A stretch of 51,089 bases of DNA, taken from positions 1 to 51,089 of the forward strand of contig NZ_BOQL01000064.1 of assembly GCF_018332655.1 (NCBI RefSeq). The letters are read 5' to 3'. The notes beneath the pieces are model-generated. The model was not told where the DNA came from and searched no databases. It worked only from the letters and a program-made list of their open reading frames with translations. Origin of the DNA: Actinoplanes auranticolor. Lineage in GTDB: Bacteria > Actinomycetota > Actinomycetes > Mycobacteriales > Micromonosporaceae. Of this stretch, positions 8,486 through 16,014 are shown one piece after another. Every line of letters starts with the position of its first letter. Position 1 is the first letter of the stretch. Position numbers and translations under genes: made by a program.

Positions 8486-8545
8486 GATGAATGCACTGGC
8501 GAGGCCAGCGCTCTGATCGCCAGACGCATCGAGGCGTCGTGCCCG
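8486..8545 (+). repeat. right flank of the IS, diverged repeat of 4331-4395
   Basis: GATGAATGCACTGGCGAGGC and the next about 40 bases match the segment starting at 4331 at about 80 percent. Together with 7435-7450 it rebuilds the site the IS entered. Confidence 0.6.
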
Positions 8546-8576
8546 CCTGCCGGGCAACCGTCGCCAGGCCCCTGGT

Positions 8577-8593
8577 GTGATCCATGCGTGATC
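8577..8593 (+). repeat. 17-bp direct repeat, first copy
   Basis: GTGATCCATGCGTGATC occurs here and again at 8837-8853, with the tRNA-Lys 3' half between the two copies. It may be an arm-type site of a lost integrase; this is speculative. Confidence 0.5.
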
Positions 8594-8718
8594 GACGGTC
8601 CTGGTGTGGGTCAACCCTGCCTGGCACCGGCCGATAGAAGGCCGGGCCTGGCGACACCACTGAGCCGTAAATTCCGGTACAGAACGACACTGCAACGTAC
8701 CGGGCGGCACGGCCTGCA

Positions 8719-8765
8719 GTGGACTCTTAATCCGCGGGTTGTAGGTTCAAGTCCTACGCGGCGCA
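8719..8765 (+). pseudogene. tRNA-Lys(CTT) 3' half, copy A
   Basis: It has an anticodon stem GTGGA/TCCGC with loop CTCTTAA (anticodon CTT), then a five-base variable region. The T-arm is GTAGG-TTCAAGT-CCTAC with the canonical TTC, and GCGGCGC plus A follow as the 3' acceptor strand. The 5' acceptor strand and D-arm are absent upstream, so it is not a working tRNA gene. This pattern is what site-specific integrases leave when they recombine inside the 3' half of a tRNA gene. A second copy lies at 15744. Confidence 0.8.
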
Positions 8766-8775
8766 CAGTAGATTA

Positions 8776-8817
8776 TGGCCCCGAACAGGCGTTTTACGTC
8801 TGGTCAGGGCCATTTTT
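8776..8817 (+). terminator. two-tier hairpin terminator after tRNA-Lys half A
   Basis: Outer stem TGGCCC/GGGCCA and inner stem CAGGCG/CGTCTG, followed by TTTTT. The same two-tier layout with different bases follows copy B at 15802. Confidence 0.75.
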
Positions 8818-9523
8818 CGTCCCTGTGGACGAATGCGTGATCCATGCGTGATCTGGAGACGCTGGCACCTGGCGACAGGGGGCGGCATTCGCCGTCATGG
8901 CGGCCCCATGGTGATCCAACTCACCGGGCGAAACGGTCGCCGCCAGCGCCCGGATTCGTGGCTTCCGCGAGGCTAGATGCCGCCCAGTTCCCGACACGCT
9001 GGCCCATGTGTCGGCGTACGAGGTGCAGTGCAGAGCCGCGTACGCCGCCGAGTCCATAGCGGCATCGACTTCCGCGAGCTCAGCCGCGAGCTGGCGGCCG
9101 AGCCGCCGCCAGCGCACAGAGCGGCTCACCACCACCCCGAGCGACCGGGAACAGGCTCGCCGAGCTGCCGATCCCGCCGTTCGCCAGAATTGGGGTGGTC
9201 TCACGAGACATGTCATCGAGCACGTCCTGCCGTTCGGACCTCATTGACCCCCGTTGTGGGTGCGGATGTGCCGAGCACAGCGCTGAGCTCGTGATGACCG
9301 TGAAGGTTGCCGGCACATCACTCGAACGGGTTGAAATGGGATGGGCTTACGACCGTGAGGAGGATGCCACCTTTAACCCATGGCGTGGCGTTTGCCCGTT
9401 TAGCGAGGAACGTCGGTAAGGTGTAGTATTCGGTCGGAGGTTGGACGCCCGACCTCCGACGTGTTCCTGGTGAGGACCGCTTCAACCAGGGCCCGGACCT
9501 GTTGGCGGTCTAGTGGGTTCATC
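8818..9523. other. gene-poor interval, two weak small frames
   Basis: The second copy of the 17-bp repeat is at 8837-8853. A plus-strand frame at 9008-9247 (79 codons) has a plausible C-terminal part (REQARRAADPAVRQNWGGLT) but a poor start. A 41-codon frame at 9294-9419 (MTVKVAGTSLERVEMGWAYD and on) ends just before the kinase leader. Neither is recognised. Either could be a remnant. Confidence 0.35.
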
Positions 9524-11476
9524 ATGGCCGAACTGCCCGGAGCCACGCAGGTCGCCGTCCATCAGGTCGACTTGACGTCGATCATCGAGTCGTTTCAGGA
9601 CGCGATCGTCGGGACGACCAACGCCGGAATCGTCAACAGCTGCAACCGGGCCGCGGTCGAGCTGTATGGCTACCCTTCGCACGAGCTGATCGGGCAAGAC
9701 GCCGACATCCTGATTCCGCCGGAGCGCCGGGTGGAGGAGGCGGCGATCATGTGCCGGGTCATGGCCGGCGAACAGGTGGACGGGCGCGACACGCAACGGA
9801 TCTGCCGTGACAGGACATCGATCGAGTTGTCATTGACCGTCGCGCCGGTCCGTGACAACACCGGTGCGGTCGTCGGGACGGTCAGCATCACGCAGCGGAC
9901 CAACGAACCACAGCAGGCCCACCACGCCGGGGCACGATCTGCGGTGACGCACGTCGACGGGTTGAAATATCGGACCCAGAGCGACTGGGACCAACGTTTC
10001 CAGGCCAATATCGAAGCCGAGTACGCGAACGAACGCGTGCAGGTACAGCAGGCCCAGGACCGGTTCCAGATCCGGATGGGCGAGGAGCGCGCGCGGGAAC
10101 GGGTACAGGTTCAGGCCGCCCAGGACCGGTTCCAGGTCGCGATGGGCGACGAACGCGCGAAGGAACGCGTGCAGGTCTACGAAGCCCAAGACCTGTTCCA
10201 AGCCCGGATGGGCGAACAGCGCGCGGAGGAACAGCTCCAGGTCCAGGCCGCCCAGGACCGCTTCCAGAGCGCGATGGACACCGGGCGGTCCCGCGCCCAC
10301 CATGACTGGAGCAACCTGCAGTCGCAGCTGCACCAGACTCAGCGCCTCGAAGTCCTGGGCCAACTCGCCGGTGGGATCGCCCACGACTTCAACAATCTCC
10401 TCGCGGTGATCCTCAACTACCCCGAACTCATCGCCGACGAACTCGCCGGGCCCGCACCGGAACTGGAGTCGGCCGGCCGTGACATGGGGCAGATCCAACG
10501 CGCCGCGGAACGGGCCACCGCCCTGACCCACCAGCTGCTCGCCTTCGCCCGCCGCGAGATCGTCCAACCGCGGGTACTGGAGCTCAACCAAACCGTCACC
10601 GACGTAGAGGAACTCCTGCGGCGCACCATCGGCGCCGACGTGCTGCTCCGCACCGATCTGGCCGCGGACCTGTGGCCGGTGCTGGCCGACCCCGGCCAGA
10701 TCGAGCAGGTACTCGTCAACCTCGCAGTGAACGCGCGCGACGCGATGAGCGCGGGCGGCACCCTGAGCATCGACACCGCCAACGTCATCATCGATACCCC
10801 AGCGGACGGAACAGCCACCCAACACGGGGGCCGACACGTCCGGCTACAGGTCAGCGACACCGGCACGGGCATGCCCGCCGATGTCATCGAACACGCCTTC
10901 GAACCATTCTTCACCACCAAATCCGAAGGCGCCGGCACCGGCCTCGGGCTCTCCACGGTGTACGGGATCGTCGCCCAAGCAGAAGGCACCATCACGATCC
11001 AGTCGCAGCCCGGCGCAGGTACCACCTTCACCGTGCTGGTGCCCGTCACCGACGAGGTCGCCCTACCGATCGAAGAAGCCCCGCGCTATCAACACACCCC
11101 GGCAGGGGAAACTGTGCTGATCGTCGATGACCAGGAGGCGCTCCGCGAGGTCACCGGCCGGATCTTCACCCGCGGCGGCTACCACGTCATCACCGCCGCA
11201 GACGGGCCCGAGGCCATCAGGCTCGCCGCTGAGCACGACGGCGACATCCACCTCCTGCTGACCGACGTCGTCATGCCGACCATGCTCGGCAAGGAAGTCG
11301 CCGACAGGATCCGCATGATCAAACCAAACATTGAAGTCATCTTCATGTCCGGATACGCCCAACCCGTCCTGGCCTCAGAAGGCAAACTCGACCCCGACGT
11401 CGTCCTCATCGAAAAGCCTTTCACGGCATCAGGCATCCTCGAGAAAGCCGGACAGGCACTCAACAATCAAACCTAG
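9524..11476 (+). CDS. hybrid sensor histidine kinase (PAS, repeat linker, HisKA, HATPase, REC)
   Basis: 650 residues from the ATG of MAELPGATQV; the open frame upstream to 9461 is non-coding. No membrane segment, so it is cytosolic. A PAS domain covers about residues 15-125 (IIESFQDAIVGTTNAGIVNS, ending in VGTVSITQR). Residues 172-259 are four 22-residue units rich in VQVQAAQDRFQ and RMGEERAREER-like runs, probably a hendecad coiled coil. The HisKA H-box is GGIAHDFNNLL (His near 287). The ATPase has NLAVNARDAM, DTGTGMP and GTGLGLSTVYG. A C-terminal receiver follows with LIVDDQEAL, acceptor Asp in LLLTDVVMP and Lys in IEKPF. It should autophosphorylate and pass phosphate to its own receiver; signal and final output are unknown. 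No separate response regulator gene is adjacent. Confidence 0.9.
   Translation: MAELPGATQVAVHQVDLTSIIESFQDAIVGTTNAGIVNSCNRAAVELYGYPSHELIGQDADILIPPERRVEEAAIMCRVMAGEQVDGRDTQRICRDRTSIELSLTVAPVRDNTGAVVGTVSITQRTNEPQQAHHAGARSAVTHVDGLKYRTQSDWDQRFQANIEAEYANERVQVQQAQDRFQIRMGEERARERVQVQAAQDRFQVAMGDERAKERVQVYEAQDLFQARMGEQRAEEQLQVQAAQDRFQSAMDTGRSRAHHDWSNLQSQLHQTQRLEVLGQLAGGIAHDFNNLLAVILNYPELIADELAGPAPELESAGRDMGQIQRAAERATALTHQLLAFARREIVQPRVLELNQTVTDVEELLRRTIGADVLLRTDLAADLWPVLADPGQIEQVLVNLAVNARDAMSAGGTLSIDTANVIIDTPADGTATQHGGRHVRLQVSDTGTGMPADVIEHAFEPFFTTKSEGAGTGLGLSTVYGIVAQAEGTITIQSQPGAGTTFTVLVPVTDEVALPIEEAPRYQHTPAGETVLIVDDQEALREVTGRIFTRGGYHVITAADGPEAIRLAAEHDGDIHLLLTDVVMPTMLGKEVADRIRMIKPNIEVIFMSGYAQPVLASEGKLDPDVVLIEKPFTASGILEKAGQALNNQT
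10037..10300 (+). repeat. four tandem 66-bp repeats inside the kinase gene
   Basis: Units 10037-10102, 10103-10168, 10169-10234 and 10235-10300 each encode 22 residues that split into two 11-residue halves. Units 1 and 2 are closest; unit 4 is most diverged. Confidence 0.9.
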
Positions 11477-11937
11477 AAATTCGGCATTCGCCGTCCGCCG
11501 ACACCCGCCCAACGGGTGCACAGGCTCACGGACAGACCAGGTACGCCGCTGATGTACAGAGATCTGGTACCCGACTCTGCCCGGAATCCGTACCCCGACA
11601 CCATGACCGTCCAGCGGCGATACATGATCAGTTGGCCCGTCGTGGCGATGGTGCGGCGGACGAGCATCGGGTGCGTGCCGACGAGGACCGTCGCGCGGCG
11701 GAGGCTGATCGCGCCTGCCCGCTGGCAGGGGGCAAAGGCTCCGGGCCTGAACGCGTCCTGCCACGGTCAGGCCCGGAGCCGGCCTCAGCTGACGGCCTTG
11801 AGGTGTCGCTGGCGAGGCACGCTGGCGGCGGCCTTTTCGGCGGCGTCGAAGGCGAGGTCGGGTACCTGGTCAGACCGGTGGTCTCTGCCGGTGTGCCGCC
11901 CCTCGGCGCGGCGGTCCCGGCTCGGGCCGGGCGGCGG
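11477..11937. other. interval without a supported gene
   Basis: Frames on both strands are low complexity and shadow each other. No RNA, repeat or hairpin was identified with confidence. Confidence 0.4.
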
Positions 11938-12060
11938 TCAGCCGGCGGTCTCAGTGACTCCGATGGCGCGCAGCAGGTGTGGGACGCCGACGATGAAGCG
12001 AGTTGGTAGGCGGTGGTGCGGCCGATGCCGAGGACGGCTGCGGGCGCGGGCGGGCCGGTC
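11938..12060 (-). pseudogene. excisionase-like HTH fragment with internal deletion
   Basis: One frame encodes AAVLGIGRTTAYQL, the recognition half of a MerR/Xis-type helix-turn-helix. Immediately after it, another frame encodes RFIVGVPHLLRAIGVTETAG and a stop, which is the wing and C-terminus of the same protein type. In intact actinomycete excisionases a loop of about 15-20 residues (with a conserved RxG-type turn) separates these pieces. The missing loop and frame change point to a deletion. The gene is dead, a trace of an integrative element. Confidence 0.55.
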
Positions 12061-12063
12061 ATC

Positions 12064-12363
12064 GGTGAGCCGGACCTGGGTGTGGTCACCGTCGGCGGTG
12101 ATGGTGACCGGGCGGCGGTGCAGGTACCGGGCGGCGCGGGCGACGATGGGGTGGTTGTCGAGGTCCAGCACGACGTCGCCGTCGCGGGTGTAGTGCCGGA
12201 TCAGCCAGGCGAGGCGCTGCGGGTCGAGTCCGTACCAGGTCGCCGCGTCGGCCAGCGGCGCGTCGCGGCGGTGCGGAGGGACGAGGAACAGCCCGATGAG
12301 CGGGCGATCGGAGCCGGAATCGGGGGTGTGCGGGGAGGTCTGCGGCATGGGTGGTGGAGCCAC
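12064..12363 (-). pseudogene. truncated N-terminus of a conserved actinomycete protein
   Basis: About 100 residues with good protein character (PLIGLFLVPPHRRDAPLADA, then LAWLIRHYTRDGDVVLDLDN). The GDVVLDLDxHP stretch looks like motif I of a SAM-dependent DNA methylase-like family. The frame then runs into the excisionase fragment with no homology break codon, so the gene has lost its C-terminal part. It could be expressed as a chimera of 136-141 residues, but this is unlikely to be functional. Confidence 0.4.
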
Positions 12364-12489
12364 GTCCGCCGACTAGCGCTGACATCAGGGGAATACAAAT
12401 CCGGGCCTTGATCTGGAGGCTGGGAGCTGGCTGTAGCCGCTGGCCGACATGTTTGCCGCATAAACGGAGCTGTGACACCCTGAGCTTTG

Positions 12490-13512
12490 ATGAGCGAGTG
12501 GCTTCTGGCTGAGGCGTCTCCGCTGTTCAGCATGTTCGGCGATCCGCGGCCTGGTCACGGGCTCATGGGAGTCAGCGACCCGGACGTGCATCTGCGCGAC
12601 GGGACCTGGACGATGTTCCTCGGCGCCTTCACGACCCGCTTTGTGGTACGCATCGTCGAGGCCCGGCTGCCCGCCGACGCAGCCATCACCGATGATTCGT
12701 GGAATCTGATCATCGACCGGCGGAAGCGCGCGGTGGAGCTGGGTGCCCCACCAGATCGGCGTGCCTGGGATGCGGCAGGCATGCACACGCCGAGCTACGT
12801 CAAGGGGCCTGACGTCGAACGCATTTACTACGCGGGAAGGGGCTCGCGGAAGATCACCGGGCCCGACAGCAGGTACGCCATCGGTTGTCTCGAACACCGC
12901 GACGGCGCCTGGCATCGTCTGCCGGGCCCGGTACTGACCGGAGACGCAGCACGACCCAGCGCCCTTGAGCCGTTGGTCCTGCACGCCGACGGGCGATGGC
13001 GGATGTGGTTCCTTTCGGCGATCGGCGAGACTGGCCGCGGCGAGCAGCCCGACTACGAGCTGCGGTACACCGAAAGCGACGATGGCATCCGCTGGGAAGC
13101 GCCCGAGACGTTCGCGACCTTGGAGGAGGGATTCTTCGACAACGCGGTTTCCAGTAGGGCTGAGGGCTGGCGGATGGTGCTCGCCCGGGGAACGAACTTG
13201 TACGGCACGACACCGTTCCCCGGGCAGGGTCTTTGGCTCACCGAGGCTGCGACCCTGGGCGAGCGTGCCGCGTGGTCCCCGCTGCGACGGCTGCTCGACA
13301 CAGATACCGGTGCCGAGGACTGGTACGCCGCCGGGGTGTGCGGTCCGGCCATGGTGGCCGAAAGCGACACACTGCATGTGTTCGCCACGGGTACCCACAC
13401 CCCGACCCCGTGGTGGCGCGCCGCGCTCAGCAGGCTGCGCGCCAGGCGGCGTCCGCCAGCGCCCTCGCCCTACTTCCTCACGACCGGGCGATTTACCTTC
13501 CACCGAGTCTGA
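12490..13512 (+). CDS. GH43/GH62-like five-bladed propeller glycosidase-type protein
   Basis: 340 residues from the ATG of MSEWLLAEAS (a TTG lies one codon before). No signal peptide, so cytosolic. The early motif MGVSDPDVHLRDGTWTMFLG matches the DPDV-type nucleophile/base blade of GH43-clan and related beta-fructosidase-like proteins. Further blade motifs are TPSYVKGPDVERIYYAG and LEPLVLHADGRWRMWFLS, followed by the ESDDGIRWE turn. These fit a five-bladed propeller. Which sugar is bound or cut, and whether it is catalytic, is not clear. It stands alone between mobile-element remnants and may have been carried in by one. Confidence 0.65.
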   Translation: MSEWLLAEASPLFSMFGDPRPGHGLMGVSDPDVHLRDGTWTMFLGAFTTRFVVRIVEARLPADAAITDDSWNLIIDRRKRAVELGAPPDRRAWDAAGMHTPSYVKGPDVERIYYAGRGSRKITGPDSRYAIGCLEHRDGAWHRLPGPVLTGDAARPSALEPLVLHADGRWRMWFLSAIGETGRGEQPDYELRYTESDDGIRWEAPETFATLEEGFFDNAVSSRAEGWRMVLARGTNLYGTTPFPGQGLWLTEAATLGERAAWSPLRRLLDTDTGAEDWYAAGVCGPAMVAESDTLHVFATGTHTPTPWWRAALSRLRARRRPPAPSPYFLTTGRFTFHRV

Positions 13513-13599
13513 GTCCTCGCGACGGGACCCCTAACGACCTTGTCAACAGTCAGCACTTTTTCAACTGCCGTGAACTGGGTTCTCGATGTGATGCAGGGC

Positions 13600-13831
13600 C
13601 AGAATGTGCCGTTTGTGTTTTCCGGAGTAGTACGGCTCTGATCGGCGACACGGTCGATCGGGATCAGGGTGCCGTCGAGGATGGCGTAGGCCAGCCGGCG
13701 GATCCGAGTCATGGCCGCAGTCAGGTCGTCGGCTGCGGCGGCGGCGGCGGTGAGCAGGGTGATCGCGTAGCACCAGGCGGTTGCGGTGCCGACGCCGAAC
13801 CCGGCCGCCAGCCGGGTGAACGGGTCACCGT
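13600..13831 (-). pseudogene. frameshifted DDE transposase fragment (second IS5-type family)
   Basis: The minus strand encodes NGDPFTRLAAGFGVGTATAW, then RIRRLAYAILDGTLIPIDRV and ADQ. After ADQ the frame shifts to PYYSGKHKRH. This order (HTH, first catalytic Asp in LDGT, then YSGKHKRHG) is the N-terminal half of the DDE_Tnp_4-type transposases common in actinomycetes. The rest of the catalytic core is gone. Its upstream end is cut exactly where direct repeat copy B begins. Confidence 0.8.
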
Positions 13832-14163
13832 TGGCCAAGACCTGTACCTGGAAGTGAGGAGGCACCTCAGGGCCGGCGGATGGGGCGGAGGTTGCCGCCC
13901 AGCGGGTTGGCTGCTTGACCGAACCACAGAATGCGTCGAACTATCCCTGACGGACGGCCACGCGACGATCCTGCTCTCCGGCAACCGGGACGACCTTCGG
14001 CATCTGGTGACAATCGGCTGACACGACTGCGGCATGCCGGCGCTCAACCTTCAGGTCAGCCTATTTCCTTGAACCAGTCGAGCCCGCGAGGAACGCCATG
14101 AGCCGGACGTCATACGCCCTTGCCGGCAGTATCCGGGCCGCGGGTGCGCACTCACATCGGCTA
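13832..14163 (+). repeat. direct repeat copy B (332 bp), with truncated gene tail
   Basis: Near-identical to 7115-7450. Bases 13832-14021 encode only the last about 62 codons of the membrane protein (QDLYLEVRRHLRAGG to LVTIG and a stop), so the gene part is a pseudogene. After ACTCACATCGGCTA the two copies diverge; copy B has no IS there. Confidence 0.95.
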
Positions 14164-14216
14164 TGACAGTGCATCGTGTCCCTCGGTGAGCTGCGCCGAA
14201 TCGTGGGATCGCGCTG

Positions 14217-14945
14217 TCAGGCGACACCCTGAACAGTGGGAATCAGGATCGGGAGATTGATCAGTAGGTGGAGCAACATGGCCGCCGGAAGGTTCCGCCT
14301 GAGTAAGGCGATGCTCGCGACTGCGAGTGCTCCGGGCAACTGGTGCAACAGCCAGGAGGGCCCGAAAAAGGCGATGTGCGGCAGGATGAAAGCAGCGAGG
14401 CTCAACGCGGCGCCGAGCGGCCGGGCCCATCGCCGACGACCGAACAGGGCACCGAGCCGCTCCGCCAGAAATCCCCGATAGACGATCTCCTCCGTCACGG
14501 CGGCTGTGACGATCAGCATGATCACCCCGACGATCCCGAGGTCGACGATGACCGTGACGCCTTCGTTGTCGCCCTGCGGTGCGAATCGGCCGGCCAGCCA
14601 GGACCACACCATCACGATGCCGAAGGCGTACAGCACCCATTCCAGGTCACGCCCGCTCGGCTTACGGATCAGCAGGGAGTACCAGCCCCGGCGTTCCACG
14701 ACGAACACCAGCGCTATCAGCACCGCCGCTCCGAGCCACTTCCATGGATCACCGGACAGCGGCCCGGAAAGCCCGAACCGCAGATCTATGCCGCCCAGGC
14801 GGTCGACCGGCGGCCCACCATAGACTCCGAGGATCACGATCATCCCCAGCGTCAGGCTGGTCAGCAGCCGGGGCCGGCTCAGCGACGGCGCATCCCGCAG
14901 ACGTTGCGGCTCGTCGGTCGAAATGCCCGGATCTCTGGCTCGCAC
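14217..14945 (-). CDS. CPBP-family intramembrane protease (CAAX-type)
   Basis: 242 residues from a GTG. About seven hydrophobic segments. The three family motifs are all present: EEIVYRGF (Glu 152-153, Arg 157), FILPH (Phe 186, His 190) and HLLIN (His 226, Asn 230). These build the metal-free glutamate-type active site of Abi/CPBP proteases. In bacteria such proteins are linked to bacteriocin self-immunity or protein maturation; the substrate is not known. It is divergent from the TetR gene at 15018, and the shared intergenic region holds palindromes overlapping the likely promoters, so TetR control is probable. Confidence 0.9.
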   Translation of the reverse strand: MRARDPGISTDEPQRLRDAPSLSRPRLLTSLTLGMIVILGVYGGPPVDRLGGIDLRFGLSGPLSGDPWKWLGAAVLIALVFVVERRGWYSLLIRKPSGRDLEWVLYAFGIVMVWSWLAGRFAPQGDNEGVTVIVDLGIVGVIMLIVTAAVTEEIVYRGFLAERLGALFGRRRWARPLGAALSLAAFILPHIAFFGPSWLLHQLPGALAVASIALLRRNLPAAMLLHLLINLPILIPTVQGVA

Positions 14946-14948
14946 CCT

Positions 14949-14981
14949 TCTAGAGTACCTGCTCTAGAGTGGGCACTCTAG
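14949..14981. promoter_or_regulatory. overlapping palindromic operators between CPBP and tetR
   Basis: Two inverted repeats overlap: TCTAGAG-6-CTCTAGA (14949-14968) and CTAGAGTG-2-CACTCTAG (14964-14981, perfect 8-bp arms). The shared half-site is CTCTAGA/CTAGAGT. This is the expected layout for the adjacent TetR repressor to control itself and the CPBP gene. The CPBP GTG is only four bases away. Confidence 0.8.
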
Positions 14982-15017
14982 TCTGTGGTTGATCGGAAGA
15001 AGAACAGGAGATCGGTC

Positions 15018-15605
15018 ATGTCCGCCATCCGGCGCACGGCTCGCCGTGCCGACATCATCGATGCGGCCTATCGGTGCATGGCCCAGCACGGCTATGAGCG
15101 CAGCACCACGGCACAGATCTGCAAGGTCGCCGGCGTCTCGTCGGGCACGTTCTTCCACTACTTCCCGACCAAGGCAGCCGTGCTGGGCGCGGTTCTTGAA
15201 GACGGCCTGCAACGCACACGCGAGGTCTTCGAACGCATCCGCGACACAGCGGCCCGAGACGCCGTCGCGGCCCTTGATCAGTGGCGCGAACACGTCCTCG
15301 ACGAAGCCTCCGACGAGAACTTGGCCGGGTTCATCGCGGTTCTCGGCGCCGTGCCGGACAACGCTGAGGTTGCTGCGGCGCTACGAGCCGAGGCGCAGTT
15401 GACCCGAGAGGTCCTGACCGAACTGGTGGCCGCGGGCCAAGAACAGGGCACGATACGCACCGACCGCACACCGGACCGTATCGGAACGTGGCTGGGAATC
15501 CTGGCCCGAGGCGTACTGGAGCATGCCGCCGAGGAAGGTCCCGTTGTGCGTGACACGCTGGGCCCGGAAATGACCGACATGCTCATCCGACTGCTCCGTC
15601 CGTAG
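15018..15605 (+). CDS. TetR-family transcriptional repressor
   Basis: 195 residues from the ATG of MSAIRRTARR, preceded by AGGAG at 15006-15010. The N-terminal HTH is clear (ADIIDAAYRCMAQHG, then TTAQICKVAGVSSGTFFHYF, about residues 30-49). The C-terminal helical domain has no specific ligand signature. It is divergent from the CPBP protease gene with overlapping palindromes between, so autoregulation and control of the protease gene are likely. A GC-rich hairpin follows the stop. Confidence 0.92.
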   Translation: MSAIRRTARRADIIDAAYRCMAQHGYERSTTAQICKVAGVSSGTFFHYFPTKAAVLGAVLEDGLQRTREVFERIRDTAARDAVAALDQWREHVLDEASDENLAGFIAVLGAVPDNAEVAAALRAEAQLTREVLTELVAAGQEQGTIRTDRTPDRIGTWLGILARGVLEHAAEEGPVVRDTLGPEMTDMLIRLLRP

Positions 15606-15608
15606 CCA

Positions 15609-15636
15609 GCCCCACCCGGACGGGGGTGTGTGGGGC
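15609..15636 (+). terminator. hairpin after tetR
   Basis: GCCCCAC at 15609 pairs with GTGGGGC ending at 15636, 4 bases after the tetR stop. No long T-run, so termination strength is uncertain. Confidence 0.6.
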
Positions 15637-15743
15637 CTTCACCGGTCCAGCAACCTGCCGATGAACCCGGGCCTGGCGACGCCACGAAACCGTACATGCC
15701 GGTGCCGAACGGCGCAGTAACGTACCCGGCAGCACGGCCGACA

Positions 15744-15790
15744 GTGGACTCTTCATCCGCGGGTTGTAGGTTCAAGTCCTACGTGGCGCA
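15744..15790 (+). pseudogene. tRNA-Lys(CTT) 3' half, copy B
   Basis: Same layout as 8719-8765: stem GTGGA/TCCGC, loop CTCTTCA, T-arm GTAGG-TTCAAGT-CCTAC, then GTGGCGC and A. The 5' half is absent. It differs from copy A at two positions (loop base 38 and one acceptor base). About 75 bp upstream are also related to copy A at roughly 75 percent (GGGCCTGGCGAC to CAGTGGACTC). Confidence 0.8.
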
Positions 15791-15801
15791 CAGTTCACGA
15801 T

Positions 15802-15835
15802 GGCCTCGCCCAGGTGTTCACCTGCGGTCGAGGCC
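15802..15835 (+). terminator. two-tier hairpin terminator after tRNA-Lys half B
   Basis: Outer stem GGCCTCG/CGAGGCC and inner stem CAGGTG/CACCTG. Bases differ from the hairpin at 8776 but pairing is kept, which suggests selection on structure. Confidence 0.7.
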
Positions 15836-15940
15836 GTTCTTGTTGCCCGCAACGCAGCCCCCGTCTGTCCGCACAAATGCGTTGCCGTCTTGCCCAGGCG
15901 CCATAGGGTCTACTGACGGCCTCGATCGACTCGGGCCCGA

Positions 15941-16013
15941 CGGCGTGTAGCTCAGTCAGCAGAGCACCGGGCTTCGGACCCGGAGGGCGCGGGGGCGGAG
16001 CCCGCCACGCCGG
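15941..16013 (+). ncRNA. tRNA-like cloverleaf directly upstream of a start codon
   Basis: All four stems pair perfectly, 21 of 21 Watson-Crick. The acceptor is CGGCGTG/CACGCCG, the D-stem GCTC/GAGC, the anticodon stem CCGGG/CCCGG with loop CTTCGGA (nominal anticodon TCG, Arg), and the T-stem GCGGG/CCCGC. Spacer sizes are tRNA-like: TA, an 8-base D-loop, one base at position 26, a 5-base variable region and a 7-base T-loop. However, the D-loop (AGTCAGCA) lacks GG and the T-loop (GGCGGAG) lacks TTC, so it should not fold or act as a normal elongator tRNA. The discriminator G is at 16013, one C follows, and then the ATG of the 754-residue gene. No Shine-Dalgarno is available outside the fold. 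It could be a processing signal, a control element or a bound partner of the encoded protein. Confidence 0.7.
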
Positions 16014-16014
16014 C

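Noticed and set aside
8719..8765. intact tRNA-Lys gene
   Set aside because: No D-arm or 5' acceptor strand could be found upstream, so only the 3' half is present.
15941..16013. ordinary tRNA-Arg(TCG)
   Set aside because: Stems are perfect but the D-loop GG and T-loop TTC, needed for the L-shape, are missing. Kept as a tRNA-like structure instead.
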